DNA of 64,000 nt from Agrococcus sp. ProA11 (GTDB lineage Bacteria > Actinomycetota > Actinomycetes > Actinomycetales > Microbacteriaceae). Position numbers and translations under genes: made by a program. Location of the stretch: positions 1,984,001 to 2,048,000 of the forward strand of contig NZ_CP156989.1 of NCBI RefSeq assembly GCF_039880525.1, given 5' to 3'. Shown one piece after another: positions 61,683 through 64,000 of this stretch. The number at the start of each line of letters is the position of its first letter. The first letter of the stretch is position 1. The notes below the pieces were generated by a model. The model was not told where the DNA came from and ran no database searches. It was given only the letters and a program-made list of their open reading frames with translations.

Positions 61683-63779
61683 TCACCCGAGCAGGTCGGA
61701 GTAAGCCGCTGAGATCGTCTGCGCCAGCACACGCCAGTCGCGATGCTCAACTACCCAGCTACGCGCGCCGTCGCCTGTACGCCTTAGAAGGTCGCGATCG
61801 TCGAGCAGTCGCTCCAGCTCGGCCGCGAGGCTGGCACCGTTCCCCTTCTCGTGAAGAAGCCCATTGACGCCCGGCCGAACGAACTCTGCCAGTGCGTTGA
61901 CGTTCGAGGCGACGACGGCCTTCCCCATCGCCATCGCTTCAAAAGGCTTCAGCGGTGAGACCATCTCGCATACGGGGAGAGGAAGCCGAGGAAAAGGCGC
62001 AATGTCGATAACGGAGTAGTAGCGTTCGACCTCTTCGTGCGGAACGCGTCCAGTGAACGTCACGACACTCTCGAGGGATCGGTCGTCTACCATCGCACGG
62101 AGACGCTCCAACTCCGCGCCATCCCCGACGATTAAGAGGTGGAAATCAGAGCGCGAGCGGGCCAGTTCAGCGGCCGCCTCTATCAGCAAGTCAATGCCCT
62201 CATAGTCGAGAATGGATCCGACGTAGCCGATTACGGTTTTCCCAACGACTCCGAGTCGTGTTGCCAGTTCCTCATCTCGAGCAATCGGCGTGAATCGATC
62301 GGTGTCGACGCCGTTTGGAACGACCGAAATCTTGCGCTCGTCTACTCCCCGCTCAATCAGTTCATCTCGGAGAGCGTTGGTAATTGCGAGCACCCGAGTC
62401 GCACCCTTAGCCGCGTCAGTTTCCATCCGTGCCATAAACTGATAGCCGCTGCCGCGCATCCACTCAGGGTCGCGCGACGCGCGCGTCACTTCCCACAGCC
62501 CGCGAACCTCGTAGATCGAGGGGATTCCCAGCTCGCGCGCCGCTCGGACGGCGGCAATCCCGTTCCAATGATTTGAGGCTGCGTGGAGCAGCGCCGGTCG
62601 GTGCTCGCGCGCTAGATCATGGAGCGACTGAACGTACCGGTCAGTGTAAGGAAGCAGCGGGTTCTTTTTCTCAATCTCGCGACCTTGATTCAATCTGCGA
62701 TAGGTAACCTCGCCGATGGCCTCTGACCGATCGACATCGGGAATCGTGGACTTCCCGGGCATGTCATATGGGTAGCCCAGCCGAGTGACACCATCGACTT
62801 GCCACCCAGACCTATTGAGTTCCGAGAGCAGGCCGTGCGTGCGGGTCGCGTAGCCCGCAGAATGATGCGGCAGCGAATTGTGCAGCAGATAGAAGACGCG
62901 CTTCGGTTGAGGCTTGTACACGGGTTCATCACGCAGGAGTGGGAAGGGATAGCCCTCCCTCGCGAGGCGCGAGTTACTGTCAGCGTCTCGCTGAAAACCC
63001 GCCCGCAGTCCACGTGCCCATCCGTCATCCGGCAGAATACGCAAGTAGGCGTCGAGATACTGCAACGCTCGCTGTTCATGCCCGCCTGCTCGCGCTCTCC
63101 GAATCGCACGCCGGAGAGCGTTGACCGGCACCGCCCGCGGGTCAGCTTCAGCGAGCAACCTCGTTGCGACATCTCGATTTCCACGACCCAGAAGAGCGGT
63201 GAGATGCGCGCGCATGACGTCATTCGGTTTCAACTCAACTTCGAGCGAGCGGAGAACTCCGTCAAGCGGTTCCTTGTCAGAGTAGGCAGTATGTATGCGC
63301 ACAACCGCTCGGCTGACCGGATCAGACTCCGCCGCGATCACTTCCAGCACTGACTTCAACTTGTAGGGAATGGCATAGTCGAGTGCCGCCCTATGGGCGC
63401 CGGGATTCTGAGCGATGCTGTGCGAGAGCCGTGACAGGGCCCAGGTTACTCGACGAGACGATAGCTCAAGCTCGCGAACCAATTCAAGGTATAACTCGAG
63501 CGCATCAACTTGCGATCCGTCGCGCGCAAGCAACTGCGCCAACACTTCTTCAGCCGCCCCGCCTTTAGCATGCGCGACGAGGAACCGGGCGTACTCAAGC
63601 ACGACGCGCTGGTCTCGGTCAGTCGACTCGACCGCCTGTCGATAGGCCGCGAGCGCTTGCTCGAAACTGCCTGGCATCTCGGCGAGCGAGCGAGCTCGTA
63701 TCAGATCATCAGCGCTCGGCGTGCTCTTCAGCTCAGGCTGCGTCTCTTGCGCTCTGCGCAGCCGTTCGAATCTCGCCAT
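61683..63779 (-). CDS. GT4-type glycosyltransferase with long TPR-like helical N-terminus
   Basis: 698 residues. The first 290 are helical repeats (ALAAYRQAVESTDRDQRVVL, EVLAQLLARDGSQVDALELY) suggestive of TPR or tetratricopeptide-like packing. The GT-B part starts FYLLHNSLPHHSAGYATRTH, the counterpart of the opening in the 52193 product. Donor-site motifs are ISVVPNGVDTDRF, IGYVGSILDYEGIDLLIEA and CEMVSPLKPFEAMAMGKAVV. It closes the visible island. The helical part may bind partners or measure polymer length; that is inference. Confidence 0.85.
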   Translation of the reverse strand: MARFERLRRAQETQPELKSTPSADDLIRARSLAEMPGSFEQALAAYRQAVESTDRDQRVVLEYARFLVAHAKGGAAEEVLAQLLARDGSQVDALELYLELVRELELSSRRVTWALSRLSHSIAQNPGAHRAALDYAIPYKLKSVLEVIAAESDPVSRAVVRIHTAYSDKEPLDGVLRSLEVELKPNDVMRAHLTALLGRGNRDVATRLLAEADPRAVPVNALRRAIRRARAGGHEQRALQYLDAYLRILPDDGWARGLRAGFQRDADSNSRLAREGYPFPLLRDEPVYKPQPKRVFYLLHNSLPHHSAGYATRTHGLLSELNRSGWQVDGVTRLGYPYDMPGKSTIPDVDRSEAIGEVTYRRLNQGREIEKKNPLLPYTDRYVQSLHDLAREHRPALLHAASNHWNGIAAVRAARELGIPSIYEVRGLWEVTRASRDPEWMRGSGYQFMARMETDAAKGATRVLAITNALRDELIERGVDERKISVVPNGVDTDRFTPIARDEELATRLGVVGKTVIGYVGSILDYEGIDLLIEAAAELARSRSDFHLLIVGDGAELERLRAMVDDRSLESVVTFTGRVPHEEVERYYSVIDIAPFPRLPLPVCEMVSPLKPFEAMAMGKAVVASNVNALAEFVRPGVNGLLHEKGNGASLAAELERLLDDRDLLRRTGDGARSWVVEHRDWRVLAQTISAAYSDLLG

Positions 63780-63797
63780 GATGATATTTCCCTCGTC

Positions 63798-64000
63798 TCA
63801 GATCATCGTCCAATGCCCGGGCACCGCACGAGACGTTCCTGGCAAATCTATCGGCGTCGCGGCAACGCATGCCATCCGCGGCACCGAGCCTTCGGAATTA
63901 CAGCGGACCGCACGCCTAGCGAGGCGTACGGCCAATCCGCTCTCCTCTGCTGCCTCGCGGCACCAGTGGCTGGCATCTTCGAGCGCGTGGCGTGCGCCTT
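63798..64000 (-). CDS. 3' end of an unidentified gene cut by the right edge
   Basis: On the minus strand an open frame enters from the right edge and ends at a TGA (63798-63800). It gives about 66 residues: ARHALEDASHWCREAAEESG, then LAVRLARRAVRC and a tail ending PGHWTMI. The other two frames are stopped. Codon use is plausible for this organism. The stop lies 18 bases before the ATG of the glycosyltransferase, so the two would form an operon. No family is recognised. Confidence 0.5.
   Translation of the reverse strand, partial: GARHALEDASHWCREAAEESGLAVRLARRAVRCNSEGSVPRMACVAATPIDLPGTSRAVPGHWTMI

Overview
The window is chromosomal DNA of a high-GC Gram-positive actinobacterium, most likely a member of the Microbacteriaceae. 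The evidence is the base composition, the conserved order mtrA-mtrB-lpqB-comF-hpf, the order ispE / rsmA / tatD / metG / rsmI / PMT mannosyltransferase, an Lsr2 nucleoid protein, and many start codons placed as in leaderless mRNAs. An Agrococcus-like genus is a guess and is not shown by the sequence. I found no tRNA, rRNA, CRISPR array, transposase or integrase.

Layout. 0-7 kb: the MtrAB-LpqB signalling operon running leftward into comF and a truncated hpf at the left edge, with an ABC-F ATPase upstream. 7-20 kb: conserved housekeeping genes (ispE, rsmA, tatD, metG, rsmI, PMT, a DUF255 thioredoxin-like protein). Scattered among them are three small lipoproteins carrying four copies of one related domain. 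20.5-30 kb: a methylcitrate (propionate) block. prpC lies with an aldo/keto reductase. A BCCT carrier, an acyl-CoA dehydrogenase, an OYE-type flavin oxidoreductase, prpB and prpD follow. 30-32.4 kb: a class F sortase, a CHRD-domain surface protein with an LPXTG-less sorting-like tail, and a His-rich lipoprotein. 32-37 kb: a helicase, DUF302 and SHOCT proteins, a membrane protein with an acidic tail, a cupin and a GNAT. 37-46.6 kb: an AbiEi-like protein, a large HrpA helicase, an MFS carrier, and an aldo/keto reductase coupled to a TetR regulator. 46.6-51.5 kb: DUF4349 and DUF421 membrane proteins, a secreted S1 protease and a maltokinase. 51.6-64 kb: lsr2 at the border of a visibly AT-richer island. 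The island encodes an ABC-2 polysaccharide exporter (permease and ATPase), UDP-GlcNAc 2-epimerase, three GT4 glycosyltransferases, one GT61-like transferase and an asparagine-synthetase-like protein. It is probably a horizontally acquired surface-glycopolymer locus.

Patterns across genes. At least sixteen genes have a TANNNT-like hexamer ending six or seven bases before the start codon, which predicts leaderless transcripts. Two families of dispersed palindromes (A and B below) occupy gene ends. One compound copy of family A sits in frame inside hrpA. A third, local repeat (C) is an identical 53-bp hairpin pair near 8.6-8.8 kb. The hexamer GGATGC/GCATCC recurs in minisatellites and appears to pull codon choice away from the usual GAC and GCC/GCG.
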